Assembly (NCBI GenBank): GCA_902812875.1
Contig: CADDZV010000010.1
Coordinates: 1 to 39,416, forward strand
Length of the DNA: 39,416 bases
Direction of reading: 5' to 3'
From: Clostridiales bacterium
GTDB lineage: Bacteria > Bacillota > Sulfobacillia > CADDZV01
Part shown: one piece after another, positions 14,472 to 24,280 of the stretch
Layout of the letters: the number at the start of each line of letters is the position of its first letter
Numbering within the stretch: position 1 is the stretch's first letter
Made by a program: the position numbers and the translations under genes
The notes under the pieces: model-generated
The model's input: only the letters and a program-made list of their open reading frames with translations
Database searches by the model: none
Told to the model about the DNA's origin: nothing

Positions 14472-16100
14472 TTGTACCCATTCGATTTCAGCCAGCCCTA
14501 CCCGTCACGCCGTAGCCCGGTCATGGCCCGCCGCGGCATGGTCGCCACCAGCCACCCCCTGGCCGCCCAGGCGGGCCTCCAAATGCTCGTCCAAGGCGGC
14601 AATGCGGTGGACGCGATCGTCGCCACCGCCGCGGCTCTTACCGTCGTGGAACCGACCTCCAACGGCCTCGGCAGCGATGCGTTCGCCCTGGTCTGGCACC
14701 AGGGTCGCCTGTACGGGCTGAACGCGTCTGGCCGCGCCCCCATGGCCCTGACGGCCGACCTGGTGCGCGGTCTTGGCTATACCAGCATGCCGGCGGACGG
14801 CTGGCTGCCGGTGACCGTGCCCGGCGCCGTTTCGGCCTGGGCCGAGCTCCTGCACCGGTTTGGCTCGATGCCCATGACAGAAGTGCTGAAACCAGCCATA
14901 ACTTACGCCGAAGAGGGATACCCCGTACCGCCCGTAATCGCTGGTTACTGGCGGGCGGCAGAAATGCGCTTTGCCCGGCCGGAGGCCGGCCCGGCGGAAA
15001 AGCGCCTGGCGGAAGACTTCCGCAAGGCCTTCCTGCCGGAGGGCCGGGCACCGCGTCCCGGCGAGGTTTTCCGTTTTCCCGAACAGGTGGAATCCCTGCG
15101 GATCATCGCCGAATCGGACGGCGAGGCCTTCTATCGCGGAGCGCTGGCGGACGCGATCGCACGTTACGCGGCGGAGACCGGCGGCTATATCGCCCGCGAA
15201 GACCTGGCTGCCCACCGGCCCGAGTGGGTTGAGCCCATCAGCACCAACTACCGCGGCTACGATGTCTGGGAGATCCCGCCCAACGGCCAAGGCCTTGCGG
15301 CCCTGATCGCCCTCAACATCCTGGAGGGCTACGACATTGCGTCGCTCAAGCACCTGTCGGCGCCCCAAGTGCACCTCGTGATCGAGGCCCTGCGGCTGGC
15401 CTTCGCGGACGCCCATGCGTATATTGCCGACCCGGCCGCCGTGCCGGTGCCAACGTTTGCGTTGCTGGAAAAGTCGTACGCGGCGGAACGCCGCAGCCTG
15501 ATCGCGCCCGGCCGGGCCATGACCCCGCCCCCGCCGGGGTTGGGCCACAGCGATACGGTGTACCTGTGCGCCGCCGACGGCAACGGCACAATGGTCTCCT
15601 ACATCCAGTCGAACTTCCGCGGCTTCGGGGCAGGCATCGTTGTCCCGGGAACCGGCATCTCCCTCCAGGATCGCGGCAACGGTTTCAGCCTGGAGCCAGG
15701 CCACCCAAACGAACTGGCCCCCGGCAAACGGCCGTACCACACCATCATCCCGTCCTTCCTCACGAAAGACGGCGTACCACTGGCGGCATACGGGGTCATG
15801 GGCGGTGACATGCAGCCGCAGGGCCATGTACAGGTGGTGCTCGGTATAGTCGACTACCATCTCAACCCGCAGGCGGCGATCGACGCTGCCCGTGTGCACG
15901 TGGCTGAGGACGGGGCCGTCGAACTGGAGCCGGGCTTTGCCCCCGAAGTGGCACAGGAACTGGCGGCGTACGGGCACCAGGTGCGTAATCAGCACCCGAT
16001 GTGGTTCGGGGGCGGACAGATGATCTGGCGCGATCCGGAGACCGGAGTGCTGGTAGGGGCCTCGGAACCGCGTAAGGACGGACAGGCGGTGGGATGGTAA
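14472..16100 (+). CDS. Gamma-glutamyltransferase-family Ntn-hydrolase (cytosolic, oxamate-amidohydrolase-like)
   Basis: A 542-residue member of the gamma-glutamyltranspeptidase superfamily, which self-cleaves before a catalytic Thr. The N-terminal part has MVATSHPLAAQAGLQML and QGGNAVDAIVATAAAL, then GLGSDAFALV; the cleavage site is GHSDTVYLCA near residue 360, with the Thr as the new N-terminus of the small subunit; MGGDMQPQGHVQVV follows. The DTVYL form and absence of a signal peptide separate it from secreted glutathione hydrolases and resemble the HpxW/oxamate amidohydrolase-like subfamily. The substrate is not certain. TTG at 14472 is chosen because AAAGGAAG precedes it by 7 nt. Its stop overlaps the next gene by 7 bp. 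Confidence 0.85.
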   Translation: MYPFDFSQPYPSRRSPVMARRGMVATSHPLAAQAGLQMLVQGGNAVDAIVATAAALTVVEPTSNGLGSDAFALVWHQGRLYGLNASGRAPMALTADLVRGLGYTSMPADGWLPVTVPGAVSAWAELLHRFGSMPMTEVLKPAITYAEEGYPVPPVIAGYWRAAEMRFARPEAGPAEKRLAEDFRKAFLPEGRAPRPGEVFRFPEQVESLRIIAESDGEAFYRGALADAIARYAAETGGYIAREDLAAHRPEWVEPISTNYRGYDVWEIPPNGQGLAALIALNILEGYDIASLKHLSAPQVHLVIEALRLAFADAHAYIADPAAVPVPTFALLEKSYAAERRSLIAPGRAMTPPPPGLGHSDTVYLCAADGNGTMVSYIQSNFRGFGAGIVVPGTGISLQDRGNGFSLEPGHPNELAPGKRPYHTIIPSFLTKDGVPLAAYGVMGGDMQPQGHVQVVLGIVDYHLNPQAAIDAARVHVAEDGAVELEPGFAPEVAQELAAYGHQVRNQHPMWFGGGQMIWRDPETGVLVGASEPRKDGQAVGW

Positions 16101-17449
16101 AGGACACCATCACGCTTGACATCACGGACTTGAACCACGAGGGTGACGGCACGGGCCGGCACGGCGGCCTGGTGGTCTTTGTCCCCGGGGCCATCCCCGG
16201 GGACCGCGTGAAAGCAACCATCGTCGAAGAGAAGTCACGCTTCGCCCGTGCCCGGCTGGAAGAAACGCTGGTGCCGTCACCCGACCGCGTGGTCCCGCCC
16301 TGCCCTGTGCACATCCGGTGCGGCGGCTGCCAGCTGCAGCACATGGACTACCGTGCTCAGTTGCGGGTGAAACAAGAGCTCGTATCAAACGCCCTGCGGC
16401 GCGTCGGTGGTCTGGACACAGTGCCGGTGCTCCCCACTATTGGGGCCGCCGATCCCTGGCATTACCGCAACAAGGCCCAGTTCCCCATCGGCGCTGCCAA
16501 CGGTGCCCGGCGGCGCATAGTCGGCGGCCTTTACGCCCGCGGCACGCACGAAATCATCGACTTCAACGACTGTCTCATCCAGCACCCGGTCAACAACGCC
16601 ATTCTCGCCACCGCCAAGGACCTCATAGCCCGCTACGGTATACCGCCGTATGACGAGCGGACCGGCACAGGCGTGGTACGCCATGTGCTCGCCCGCGTGA
16701 CAAGCGGCACGGGCCAGGCGATGGCCGTGCTGGTGACCAACGGCCCCGGCCTGCCGCGCGCCCGCGAACTGGCCCGCGACCTGATGGCGGCAGTCCCGAC
16801 TGTCAAAAGCGTCCAGCAGAATATCAACCCGCACCGCACAAACGTGATCCTGGGCGATACCACGCGCCTTTTGGCCGGCGACCCTTACATTATCGACACC
16901 ATCGGCGATCTCCGCTTCCGCATCTCGCCGCGTTCGTTCTTCCAGGTGAATCCCGCCCAGACCGTGCGACTGTACCAGCAGGCCTTGGCGTACGCTGAAC
17001 TCCAGCCGGGGGATACAGTATTGGATGCCTTCTGCGGCACCGGTACGATCACGCTTTTCCTCGCCCGGCACGCCGGCCGCGCGATCGGCATCGAGGAGGT
17101 ACGCGAGGCCGTTGCCGACGCCCGTGCGAACGCTGTTCTAAACCACATCGAAAACGTCGAGTTTATGACCGGCAAGGTGGAAGAGGAACTCCCGCGCCTG
17201 GCCGCGTCGGGGTCCCGGCCGGATGTGATCGTAGTCGATCCGCCCCGGGCGGGCGTGGACCGCCGCGCTCTGGAAGCCATGTCCGCCATGGGCCCTCGCC
17301 GCCTGGTTTACATTTCGTGCCACCCCGCCACGCTGGCCCGGGACCTGGCGGTGCTGGCCACCGCTGGCTACCGCACCGCTGAAGTCCAGCCGGTAGACAT
17401 GTTCCCGCATACCCGTCACATTGAAGCAGTGGCACTCCTGGTGCGGTAA
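16094..17449 (+). CDS. rlmD: 23S rRNA (uracil-C5)-methyltransferase, RlmD/RumA family
   Basis: A 451-residue TrmA/RlmD-type RNA m5U methyltransferase. Residues ~1-60 form a TRAM domain (LDITDLNHEGDGTGR). A 4Fe-4S cluster is indicated by CPVHIRCGGCQLQH (~residues 70-85) plus a fourth Cys in FNDCLIQ. The catalytic domain has the SAM motif VLDAFCGTGTITLFLA, VVDPPRAGVD, the nucleophile Cys in YISCHPATLARDL, and the base Glu in HIEAVALLV at the C-terminus. In Gram-positive bacteria this family modifies U747/U1939-type sites, so the exact target is inferred. ATG at 16094 overlaps the GGT stop, so translation is coupled. It converges with the gene on the minus strand at 17469. Confidence 0.9.
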   Translation: MVKDTITLDITDLNHEGDGTGRHGGLVVFVPGAIPGDRVKATIVEEKSRFARARLEETLVPSPDRVVPPCPVHIRCGGCQLQHMDYRAQLRVKQELVSNALRRVGGLDTVPVLPTIGAADPWHYRNKAQFPIGAANGARRRIVGGLYARGTHEIIDFNDCLIQHPVNNAILATAKDLIARYGIPPYDERTGTGVVRHVLARVTSGTGQAMAVLVTNGPGLPRARELARDLMAAVPTVKSVQQNINPHRTNVILGDTTRLLAGDPYIIDTIGDLRFRISPRSFFQVNPAQTVRLYQQALAYAELQPGDTVLDAFCGTGTITLFLARHAGRAIGIEEVREAVADARANAVLNHIENVEFMTGKVEEELPRLAASGSRPDVIVVDPPRAGVDRRALEAMSAMGPRRLVYISCHPATLARDLAVLATAGYRTAEVQPVDMFPHTRHIEAVALLVR

Positions 17450-17468
17450 CCGTGTCTATAGTTCCGGC

Positions 17469-18608
17469 CTACTTGGGTATACGCTGCAGGCCATAACGGT
17501 GCCCAGCCTGGATTTGCCAAACGTCCACGTAGAGTTGCCCGTGCTCGAATCCGAGCCGCGCCGCGGGTGCACGCAGCTGCGATTCCGTGGTTATTCCGTC
17601 CGGCAGGGGTTCGAGGTGATGAACCCAGAGGTGGTCGCCGTACGCAATCGCCAGCGCACTGGCATCTGGTGACCAGGCCATGCGGCCGGTGGCGTTGGCA
17701 ATGGTCTGCCGTACGGATCCGTCGAAAGCGGTGATCACCACGGCCGGGGGGTTAGGATCGCGGTCACGATATATTGAGGAAGCGGAAACATACGCAACGT
17801 ACCTGCCGTCCGGCGATACGAGCGGCCACAGAGCGGCGTCCGCAAATTGGCTCACCACGTCAGTATTGGGGTCGTAGACCATGATCGCGGGTTTTTCTGT
17901 ACGTGCCATGTCAAAGTACAGTTTGCCATCTGCACCCCAGGACACCCCACTCAGGGGTGATCCTGTGGGCTCAGTGGTGGTATACTCGAACACCTTTCGG
18001 AAGGAGTCGCTGGCCAAGTCATAGACGAGCGTGGTGAGGAGTACTTGCTTACGCTCAAGGTCGTCTTTTTTCCCCACGATACCGATCTTGGTCTTGTCAG
18101 AATTGATAGCATAACCAAAAAGGTTATCCAGGGGAACCTGGAGATCTTTCACCGACCCGCTCACCACGTTCACCAGCGTGAGCCTGAGCGCCTGCCCGGG
18201 TGGTGCCAGGGCTGCCACTGCCGTATCCGCGGACAACCACTGTACCGGACTATCAAGAATGGACACGCCGGAAGCTTCTCCCTCGGGACCAAACAGGCCT
18301 TCCCAGCCCACGATTTCCTGGCGGGACTTGCCGGGAATCCTAAAAAAGACTCTGTAGAAGATTTCGCCGGTGATGGTCGGTTGGTCCGCCCCTTCGAACT
18401 CGACGGCGCCGGCTCCACTTGGCGAGGGGAAGTCCACCACATAGGCCGGTGGCTGGCCTGGCGTTGCCGGCGATGCATATGCCGGTGGATTGACTGGCCC
18501 GGGCGCTATTACATCAGGACTGCGGCGAAACCACACTGCGAAGACGGCGGCGGCCGCTGCCAGTACGCTTATCCCGACGACAAACCCTATAATCAAGTTT
18601 CGCTTCAC
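17469..18608 (-). CDS. Membrane-anchored WD40/TolB-like beta-propeller protein
   Basis: A 379-residue protein of unknown function. It begins with KRNLIIGFVVGISVLAAAA and related residues, one N-terminal transmembrane segment (~3-27), followed by a Pro-rich linker (PPAYASPATPGQPPAY) and an extracytoplasmic domain. That domain has TolB/propeller-like repeats: INSDKTKIGIVGK, WGADGKLYFDM, VSPDGRYVAYVS and WSPDASALAIAYG. GTG at 18608 is chosen because GGAGG lies 8 nt upstream; the frame upstream is the leader of the preceding gene. It follows the frameshifted Tyr-rich gene closely and was probably co-transcribed with it. Such propellers may bind a ligand or partner at the cell surface; no specific function can be given. 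Confidence 0.65.
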   Translation of the reverse strand: MKRNLIIGFVVGISVLAAAAAVFAVWFRRSPDVIAPGPVNPPAYASPATPGQPPAYVVDFPSPSGAGAVEFEGADQPTITGEIFYRVFFRIPGKSRQEIVGWEGLFGPEGEASGVSILDSPVQWLSADTAVAALAPPGQALRLTLVNVVSGSVKDLQVPLDNLFGYAINSDKTKIGIVGKKDDLERKQVLLTTLVYDLASDSFRKVFEYTTTEPTGSPLSGVSWGADGKLYFDMARTEKPAIMVYDPNTDVVSQFADAALWPLVSPDGRYVAYVSASSIYRDRDPNPPAVVITAFDGSVRQTIANATGRMAWSPDASALAIAYGDHLWVHHLEPLPDGITTESQLRAPAARLGFEHGQLYVDVWQIQAGHRYGLQRIPK

Positions 18609-18622
18609 AGGGGTCACCTCCA

Positions 18623-19188
18623 TCAACGATAGAGAATCATTGCAGGCGCGTACACGATTGCACCTGCATAGAAACCGACTACCTGTGATCCGGGCTGATA
18701 TCCCGCTGTCGACCACATGTAGCTTACCGTGTACTGATAATAACTTTGTCCGTACAGGTACACCCGCGGAATGCAATAGTTTACACCAAAAACGGCTTCA
18801 TCCGGGAAGGGTTGAAGTTGATCAGTGTCCATATAGCCGTACGTATAGACGTAACCCGGATAGTTGTACATATCCGAGCCTTGAACCACCTGCACGCCCG
18901 ATATCGCCGGCTGATTATCGGGAGCCAGCGAACGTAACCAGTACGGAGTACCTCCGGCGCTCCCTTTAAGAGCGCCTTCCAGGCTTGATGTTCCGGAGGC
19001 GGTCGAAAGAGCGAGAAAGCGTGATGTCCCCTCGATGGGTTCTGAGCAGCGTAGGATCCCAATAGGTATCCTCCGTTCACCTGAGCAGCCGCAGGTTTGG
19101 GCAACCCTTTCGCTATTGCGTGTGCGGCGCCGGAAGAGCCCAGAGTAGCTGAAAGTAGCAGAAACAGGACCGCCGATAATCGTCTCAC
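18623..19188 (-). pseudogene. Frameshifted exported Tyr-rich protein (single-base indel)
   Basis: The first part, from GTG at 19188 (GGAGGG upstream), encodes a signal peptide (MRRLSAVLFLLLSATLGSSG then AAHA) and continues to NGGYLLGSYAAQNPSRG. The same frame then becomes Arg-rich nonsense, while the next frame gives a coherent protein through 18623: FLALSTASGTSSLEGALKG, GTPYWLRSLAPDNQPAISG, and a Tyr-rich tail with YNYPGYVYTYGY. Adding one G to the four-G run at 19028-19031 joins the two into one ~189-residue exported protein. This is either a true frameshift mutation or a homopolymer sequencing error. The protein is not recognised; the tail is unusually rich in Tyr, Val and Gly. It lies directly upstream of the propeller gene. 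Confidence 0.62.
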
Positions 19189-19467
19189 CGTCGTTCCCTC
19201 CTCTGCAAGGTGCTTCAGCTCATTCAGCTATTTGCTTCGTGAGGTCAAATTCCTACCCATTTTATACCTAAATACCCACAAACTTTTTCGACAGGAAATC
19301 TGACGGGATGCCAGGTGGCAGCCATTAACCCTGCACACGGAATCACGAGCGGAGCTGGGATGAGAAGCGAATTCCCGGCGGGGGTGCAATCATGAATGTG
19401 AAGCGGTCGATTTGGAGCCGTACGTTGCGAGTAAAATTTGTGGGAGGGATGACGGGCACGGCCTTTG

Positions 19468-20847
19468 TCACACCGGCTCAAACCGCGCCGTGAAATGCCG
19501 CAGAAGCGGCGGCTCGTACGTGAACCGCACCCCGCGTACCTCCTCCCGCCGTGCAAGCACCCGCGCCGCCGCGTCGGCCACCACGTCCATGTGCCGGTCC
19601 GTGTACACCCGGCGGGGGATGGCCAGCCGCACCATATCCAGTTCCGGGTATACGTTTTCCCCCGTCGCCGGGTCGCGTCCGGCCAGTACCGTACCAACTT
19701 CCACGGTGCGGATGCCCGCCTCCAGGTACAGCTCGCCGGTCAAAGCCCACGCCGGGAACTGGTCGCGTGGGATGTGCGGCAAAAAGCGCCGGGCGTCGAT
19801 GTATACGCCGTGGCCCCCGGGCGGTTCGATGATGGGCACGCCGGCCTCTTTGAGCCGCTGGCCGAGGTAGGCCACCTGCCCGACGCGATAAGCCAGGTAG
19901 CCCTCGTCCGCCGCCTCGTAAAGCCCGCGGGCCATGGCCTCCAGATCGCGGCCCGCCAGACCGCCATAGGTCGGGAAGCCCTCGAACAGCACCGCCCATA
20001 CGGTGGCCTGCCGGTAGAGCTCCCCGTCCCGCAAGGCCAAAAACCCGCCAATGTTCATGAGGGCATCCTTTTTGCCGCTCATGGTGATGCCATCCGCCGT
20101 ATCCATCATTTCACGGATGATCTGCCGGATGGATTTGTCCTGGTAGCCGGGTTCGCGTTTTTTGATGAAATATGCGTTTTCCGCCACCCGGCAGGCATCG
20201 ATGAAAAACGGAAGCCCGTACCGGTCCGCGATCTTTCGTATACCACGCAGGTTCGCCAGGCTGACAGGCTGGCCGCCGGCCGAGTTGTTGGTAACCGTGG
20301 CCATGATCATGGCAATCCGGTCACGCCCGTGGGTGCGGATAAACTCGTCCAGCCGGTCCAGGTCCATGTTGCCCTTGAACGGGCTTTGGTCAGTGGGTAC
20401 CAAAGCCTCCGGCACCGGCAGGTCGACGGCGATGCCGTTTTTGTGCTGCACATGGGCCTTCGTGGTGTCGAAGTGCATGTTGTTGATGACAAACTGGCCG
20501 GGCTTCACCATGACGGTGAATAGAATGTTCTCGGCCGCCCGGCCCTGGTGGGTGGGGATCACCAGCGAGAAGCCGAAGAGGTCCGCCACCGCTTCTTGCA
20601 AGTGGTAGAAACTGCGGCTTCCCGCGTAAGCTTCGTCGCCTTGCATGATCCCTGCCCACTGCCAGTCCGACATGGCCGCAGTGCCGCTGTCTGTGAGGAG
20701 GTCAATGTACACGTCCTCGCTGCGAAGCAAAAACGTGTTGTAGCCCGCCTCCCGGAGCTTCTGTTCCCGCTCAGCCCGGCTTATACGCCGTATGGGCTCC
20801 ACGACCTTGATCCGGAAGGGTTCTGCCTGCGACCAGTCGTCCTCCAT
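19468..20847 (-). CDS. tnaA: Tryptophanase-like PLP beta-eliminating lyase
   Basis: A 459-residue PLP enzyme of the tryptophanase/tyrosine phenol-lyase family. The cofactor Lys is in TMSGKKDALMNIGG, and AGSRSFYHLQ, PTHQGRAAENILF, NNMHFDTT and VTNNSAGGQP are conserved active-site regions. The C-terminal RTVEVGTVLAGRD has Val where tyrosine phenol-lyase has the substrate-selecting Arg (SMERG), and LLRHFTARF matches tryptophanase, so tryptophan to indole, pyruvate and ammonia is favoured, though other features (PRRVYT) are shared with TPL. The ATG at 20847 shares one base with the sucD TAA and is preceded by GGAAAGAGG; the open frame extends 48 nt further into sucD. It is the last gene of the TCA-type operon and appears translationally coupled to sucD. 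Confidence 0.85.
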   Translation of the reverse strand: MEDDWSQAEPFRIKVVEPIRRISRAEREQKLREAGYNTFLLRSEDVYIDLLTDSGTAAMSDWQWAGIMQGDEAYAGSRSFYHLQEAVADLFGFSLVIPTHQGRAAENILFTVMVKPGQFVINNMHFDTTKAHVQHKNGIAVDLPVPEALVPTDQSPFKGNMDLDRLDEFIRTHGRDRIAMIMATVTNNSAGGQPVSLANLRGIRKIADRYGLPFFIDACRVAENAYFIKKREPGYQDKSIRQIIREMMDTADGITMSGKKDALMNIGGFLALRDGELYRQATVWAVLFEGFPTYGGLAGRDLEAMARGLYEAADEGYLAYRVGQVAYLGQRLKEAGVPIIEPPGGHGVYIDARRFLPHIPRDQFPAWALTGELYLEAGIRTVEVGTVLAGRDPATGENVYPELDMVRLAIPRRVYTDRHMDVVADAAARVLARREEVRGVRFTYEPPLLRHFTARFEPV

Positions 20848-21722
20848 TACCTCTTTCCCCCCAACGCCTTCCGCAGAAGATCCGGTACCTCCCACGGCAG
20901 CTTGGCCACGAGCGCACCAGCCGCCTCCAGGGCCTGCACCTTGCTTTCGAAGGTGCCACGTCCCCGCTCGATGATGGCGCCGGCATGCCCCATACGCTTT
21001 CCCGGCGGGGCCGCCCGGCCAGCCAAAAACGCCACTACCGGCTTTTGCATGCCCTTGATGAATTCTGCCGCCTCCTCCTCCGCGGTACCGCCGATTTCGC
21101 CTACCAGCGTCACCGCTTCGGTCTCGGCGTCGCGCTCGAACATCTTCAGCACATCGATGAACGTAAGCCCTACGACGCGGTCGCCGCCCATGCCGACCAC
21201 CGTGGATTCACCGAAACCAGCGTTGGAGATGGCCGCCGTGATTTCGTAACTCAAGGTACCGCTGCGAGCCACCACACCCACGTGCCCGGGCTTGAAGATC
21301 ACGTTTGGCGGAATGCCGATCTTGCACTTGCCCGGCGAGCAGATGCCGTACGTGTTCGGGCCGATGACCGTGACCCCGCGTTCGCCAGCGTACGCCACAA
21401 TGGCCATCGCGTCCTGAACCGGCACGTGCTCCGTGACGATCACCAGGGTCTTGATCCCGCTGCCGATGGCCTCAAAGGCCGCGTCCCGCACACCCGGGGC
21501 CGGTACGAATATGACGGAGGCGTTGGCACCGTGCTTGTCTACGGCCTCCTGCACCGTGTCGTATACCGGCACCCCGTGCACCTCGGCGCCGCCGCGCCCG
21601 GGCGTGACACCGGCCACCACCCGCGTTCCGTAATCGAGCATCTGGCGAGTGTGAAAGTTCCCCTGGTTACCGGTAATGCCCTGGACCACGAGTTTGGTCT
21701 TCTCGTCTACGATAATGGCCAT
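20847..21722 (-). CDS. sucD: Succinate-CoA ligase, alpha subunit
   Basis: A 291-residue SucD. It has the CoA-binding fold start [41 protein letters not shown], and the phosphohistidine region [10 protein letters not shown]. With SucC it interconverts succinyl-CoA and succinate with NDP phosphorylation. The ATG at 21722 follows the sucC TGA by 1 nt and the stop overlaps the tnaA start, so it is translationally coupled on both sides. Length is standard and all motifs are intact. Confidence 0.96.
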   Translation of the reverse strand: MAIIVDEKTKLVVQGITGNQGNFHTRQMLDYGTRVVAGVTPGRGGAEVHGVPVYDTVQEAVDKHGANASVIFVPAPGVRDAAFEAIGSGIKTLVIVTEHVPVQDAMAIVAYAGERGVTVIGPNTYGICSPGKCKIGIPPNVIFKPGHVGVVARSGTLSYEITAAISNAGFGESTVVGMGGDRVVGLTFIDVLKMFERDAETEAVTLVGEIGGTAEEEAAEFIKGMQKPVVAFLAGRAAPPGKRMGHAGAIIERGRGTFESKVQALEAAGALVAKLPWEVPDLLRKALGGKR

Positions 21723-21723
21723 A

Positions 21724-22845
21724 TCAGGATCTCCCCTCCCCCGCCAGTTCCACTACTTTCCTGGCTGCCTCGCCCATGTCGCGGTAGGCAGTGAGCCCGT
21801 GCTCCTGCAGGATTTGCAGCCCCTCTTTCTCGTTTGTGCCCACGAGGCGGATGACCACCGGCACCGGGAATCCGCCCATCTTTTCCTGCACCTGCACGAG
21901 GGCGTTGGCCACGTCATCGCAGCGCGTGATGCCACCGAAGATGTTGATCAGCATGGCCTTGGGATTGGTGGAGAGGAGCACCTCGATGGCCCTGGCGGTG
22001 GGTTCGACGGCCGCCCCGCCACCGGCGTCGAGGAAGTTAGCCGGCCGCCCGCCATAATACTGCAAGACGTCCAGCGTCGCCATCGTAATGCCAGCCCCGT
22101 TGGCCATGACCGCAATGTCGCCGTCCAGCTGCACAAACGCGAGGCCAAGCTCGTGCACCCGCCGTTCGAGCGGCGTGCCTTCCTCCACGCGTGGCAAATC
22201 CTGGTGCCGGAAAAGGCTGTCATCATCGACGTTCAGCCTCGCATCGGCCGCGATCACGTTCTCGCCAGATATGACGAGCGGGTTCGATTCGATGAGCTCG
22301 GCGTCATAAGCCCGGAAAAGCTTGTACATCTTCTGCAATATGTCTGCCAGTTGGCTGCCAATTTTCCCACCGAGGCCAAGCCGCCTGGCCACCTGCCACC
22401 CGTGGTACGGCAATAGCCCCCACACGATGTCCACCGGTAGGCGCACGATCGATTTCTCCGGCACGTCCTCGATGTTGATGCCGCCCTCGGCGGTGGCAAT
22501 GACCACCGGCCGCTTCAGGGCCTTATCGATCGTGATGCCGAGGTAAAGCTCCTTGTCGATGGAGAGCTTTTCTTCCACCAACACCTTTTCCACCCGCAGG
22601 TCGCGAATCTCGGACCCGAGGAGTTCACTGGCCCGGGCCGCCGCCTCCGCAGGCGTATCGGCGAACTTGATGCCGCCCGCCTTTCCCCGGGCCCCCGCCA
22701 AGATCTGCGATTTGATCGCCACGGGACGGCCGAGTTCACGGGCGATGGCCTCCGCCTCCTCCGGGGTGCTGGCGACCCGGCCCTGGGGGATACGGATGCC
22801 CGCCGACGCAAACGTGCTTTTCGCCATATACTCGTATAACTTCAA
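21724..22845 (-). CDS. sucC: Succinate-CoA ligase, beta subunit (ATP-grasp)
   Basis: A 373-residue SucC. The N-terminus [15 protein letters not shown] is the conserved beginning of the ATP-grasp domain, with [14 protein letters not shown] (nucleotide region), [10 protein letters not shown], and the C-terminal [13 protein letters not shown] loop that contacts the alpha subunit. The start is taken as TTG at 22845, because GGGGGGAG lies just upstream and homologues begin at this point; the open frame extends 39 nt further. It is co-directional with malic enzyme, from which it is separated by a 94-nt gap with an 11-bp hairpin, and is followed by sucD. Confidence 0.95.
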   Translation of the reverse strand: MKLYEYMAKSTFASAGIRIPQGRVASTPEEAEAIARELGRPVAIKSQILAGARGKAGGIKFADTPAEAAARASELLGSEIRDLRVEKVLVEEKLSIDKELYLGITIDKALKRPVVIATAEGGINIEDVPEKSIVRLPVDIVWGLLPYHGWQVARRLGLGGKIGSQLADILQKMYKLFRAYDAELIESNPLVISGENVIAADARLNVDDDSLFRHQDLPRVEEGTPLERRVHELGLAFVQLDGDIAVMANGAGITMATLDVLQYYGGRPANFLDAGGGAAVEPTARAIEVLLSTNPKAMLINIFGGITRCDDVANALVQVQEKMGGFPVPVVIRLVGTNEKEGLQILQEHGLTAYRDMGEAARKVVELAGEGRS

Positions 22846-22867
22846 ATAGCTCCCCCCTTCCAACATT

Positions 22868-22897
22868 CGGGGCCGCGGGCTCACCGCCGCGGCCCCG
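22868..22897 (-). terminator. Strong hairpin between malic enzyme and sucC
   Basis: CGGGGCCGCGG (22868-22878) pairs with CCGCGGCCCCG (22887-22897), an 11-bp GC stem with an 8-nt loop. It lies between the malic enzyme stop and the sucC start. No T tract follows on the minus strand, so it may be a processing or attenuation structure rather than a full stop. Confidence 0.45.
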
Positions 22898-22939
22898 TAA
22901 CATTTCTAGGTATTGACCGCTTAACCTGCTATGACAGAC

Positions 22940-24220
22940 CTACACCCCACCGATGGGCGGCACGCTGCGGATACGCTCCACCAGGCGCCGTGTCCGCTCG
23001 GCGACGATCTCCGGATCCACCACCAGCCGGGCCGCACCCGTCACAACCGCCGTGCCAGCCACCGCGGCCGCGACCGCCGGGGCCACGCGTGGATCGAACG
23101 CAGTCGGAATCACGTAGTCCGGACGGAGCTCGCTGTCCGAAACCAATGACGCGATCGCCCTTGCCGCCGCCAGTTTCATCTCTTCGTTGATTTCCTTCGC
23201 CCGCACGTCCAAGGCACCGCGGAAGATACCCGGGAAGGCCAGGACGTTGTTGATCTGGTTCGGGAAATCCGACCGGCCCGTGCACACCACTTTGGCACCG
23301 GCTGCCTGGGCGTCGTCCGGGAAGATCTCTGGCGTCGGGTTGGCCATGGCCATGACAATGCCGTCCTTGTTCATGCTGGCCACCATATCGTGTGTGAACG
23401 CACCAGCCGCCGACAGGCCGATGAGCACATCCGCACCGCGGGCCGCTGCCGCCAGGTCGCCCTTGATGCCCTCGGGGTTGCTCATGCGAGCAATCTCCTC
23501 TTTCCACGGGTTCATGCCGACTTGCCGGCCCTCGTAGATGGCCCCCTTGGTGTCGCACAGGACGACATTTTTGACCCCGACCATCATGAGCAGCTTGGCC
23601 GTGGCGATGCCGGAGGCACCCGCTCCGTTCACGACGACCTTGATCTTGTCAATATCCTTGCCCACGATCTTGAGAGCATTCAAAAGCCCGGCAGTGCTCA
23701 CGATGGCAGTGGCATGCTGGTCATCGTGCATGACCGGGATCTGCAGCTGCGACTTGAGTCCCTGTTCGATCTCGAAGCAACGCGGAGCGGAGATATCCTC
23801 CATGTTGATACCGCCAAACGACGGCTCGAGAGCCTTGCCGATACCGATGATCTCCTGCGGGTCGCGGGCGCGGATCACGATGGGGAAGGCGTCCACACCG
23901 CCGAAATACTTGAACAGCACCGACTTGCCTTCCATGACCGGCAGGCCGGCTTCGGGACCAATGTCACCAAGCCCCAGCACCGCCGAACCGTCCGACAACA
24001 CCGCGATGGTGTTGCCCTTCGACGTGTATTCGTACACGGCCTCGAGATCCTTCTCGATCACCTTGCACGGCTCCGCGACGCCCGGCGTGTACGCGAGCGA
24101 CAGATCGTCCGCATCCCGCAGGGGCACTTTGCTGATGATTTCGGTCTTGCCGCGGTGCTCCTTGTGCATGAGCAACGCACGTTCCCGCAGGGTGCGCACT
24201 GCTTCTTCACTTAAGGCCAT
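22940..24220 (-). CDS. NAD-dependent malic enzyme (malate to pyruvate)
   Basis: A 426-residue short-type malic enzyme. It shows LAYTPGVAEPC, VLSDGSAVLGLGDIG, the Glu-Asp metal region (NMEDISAPRCFEIE), VMHDDQHATAIV, and the NAD site VVNGAGASGIATAKLL. It decarboxylates malate to pyruvate and CO2, in the cytosol. Fumarase and malate dehydrogenase lie just upstream, so it gives an exit from the C4 acids. ATG at 24220 is chosen because AAAGGAG lies 9 nt upstream; the open frame extends 30 nt more. NAD rather than NADP use is typical of this length but not proven here. Confidence 0.92.
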   Translation of the reverse strand: MALSEEAVRTLRERALLMHKEHRGKTEIISKVPLRDADDLSLAYTPGVAEPCKVIEKDLEAVYEYTSKGNTIAVLSDGSAVLGLGDIGPEAGLPVMEGKSVLFKYFGGVDAFPIVIRARDPQEIIGIGKALEPSFGGINMEDISAPRCFEIEQGLKSQLQIPVMHDDQHATAIVSTAGLLNALKIVGKDIDKIKVVVNGAGASGIATAKLLMMVGVKNVVLCDTKGAIYEGRQVGMNPWKEEIARMSNPEGIKGDLAAAARGADVLIGLSAAGAFTHDMVASMNKDGIVMAMANPTPEIFPDDAQAAGAKVVCTGRSDFPNQINNVLAFPGIFRGALDVRAKEINEEMKLAAARAIASLVSDSELRPDYVIPTAFDPRVAPAVAAAVAGTAVVTGAARLVVDPEIVAERTRRLVERIRSVPPIGGV

Positions 24221-24249
24221 GCTAACTTCTCCTTTTCGGAAAGATTTCA

Positions 24250-24276
24250 CGGCCGGCCCGTGTCAGGTGCCGGCCG
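24250..24276 (-). other. Intercistronic hairpin between fumarase beta and malic enzyme
   Basis: CGGCCGG (24250-24256) pairs with CCGGCCG (24270-24276), a 7-bp stem with a 13-nt loop in the 60-nt gap before the malic enzyme start. There is no T tract; it could tune differential expression in the operon. Confidence 0.35.
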
Positions 24277-24280
24277 CCAT

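Noticed and set aside
14505-15995. 496-codon minus-strand frame over the gamma-glutamyltransferase-family gene
   Set aside because: Shadow of the real gene; contains no conserved motifs.
19189-20895. tnaC-like leader peptide upstream of tryptophanase
   Set aside because: The upstream sequence is sucD coding; no separate leader with a conserved Trp codon is present.
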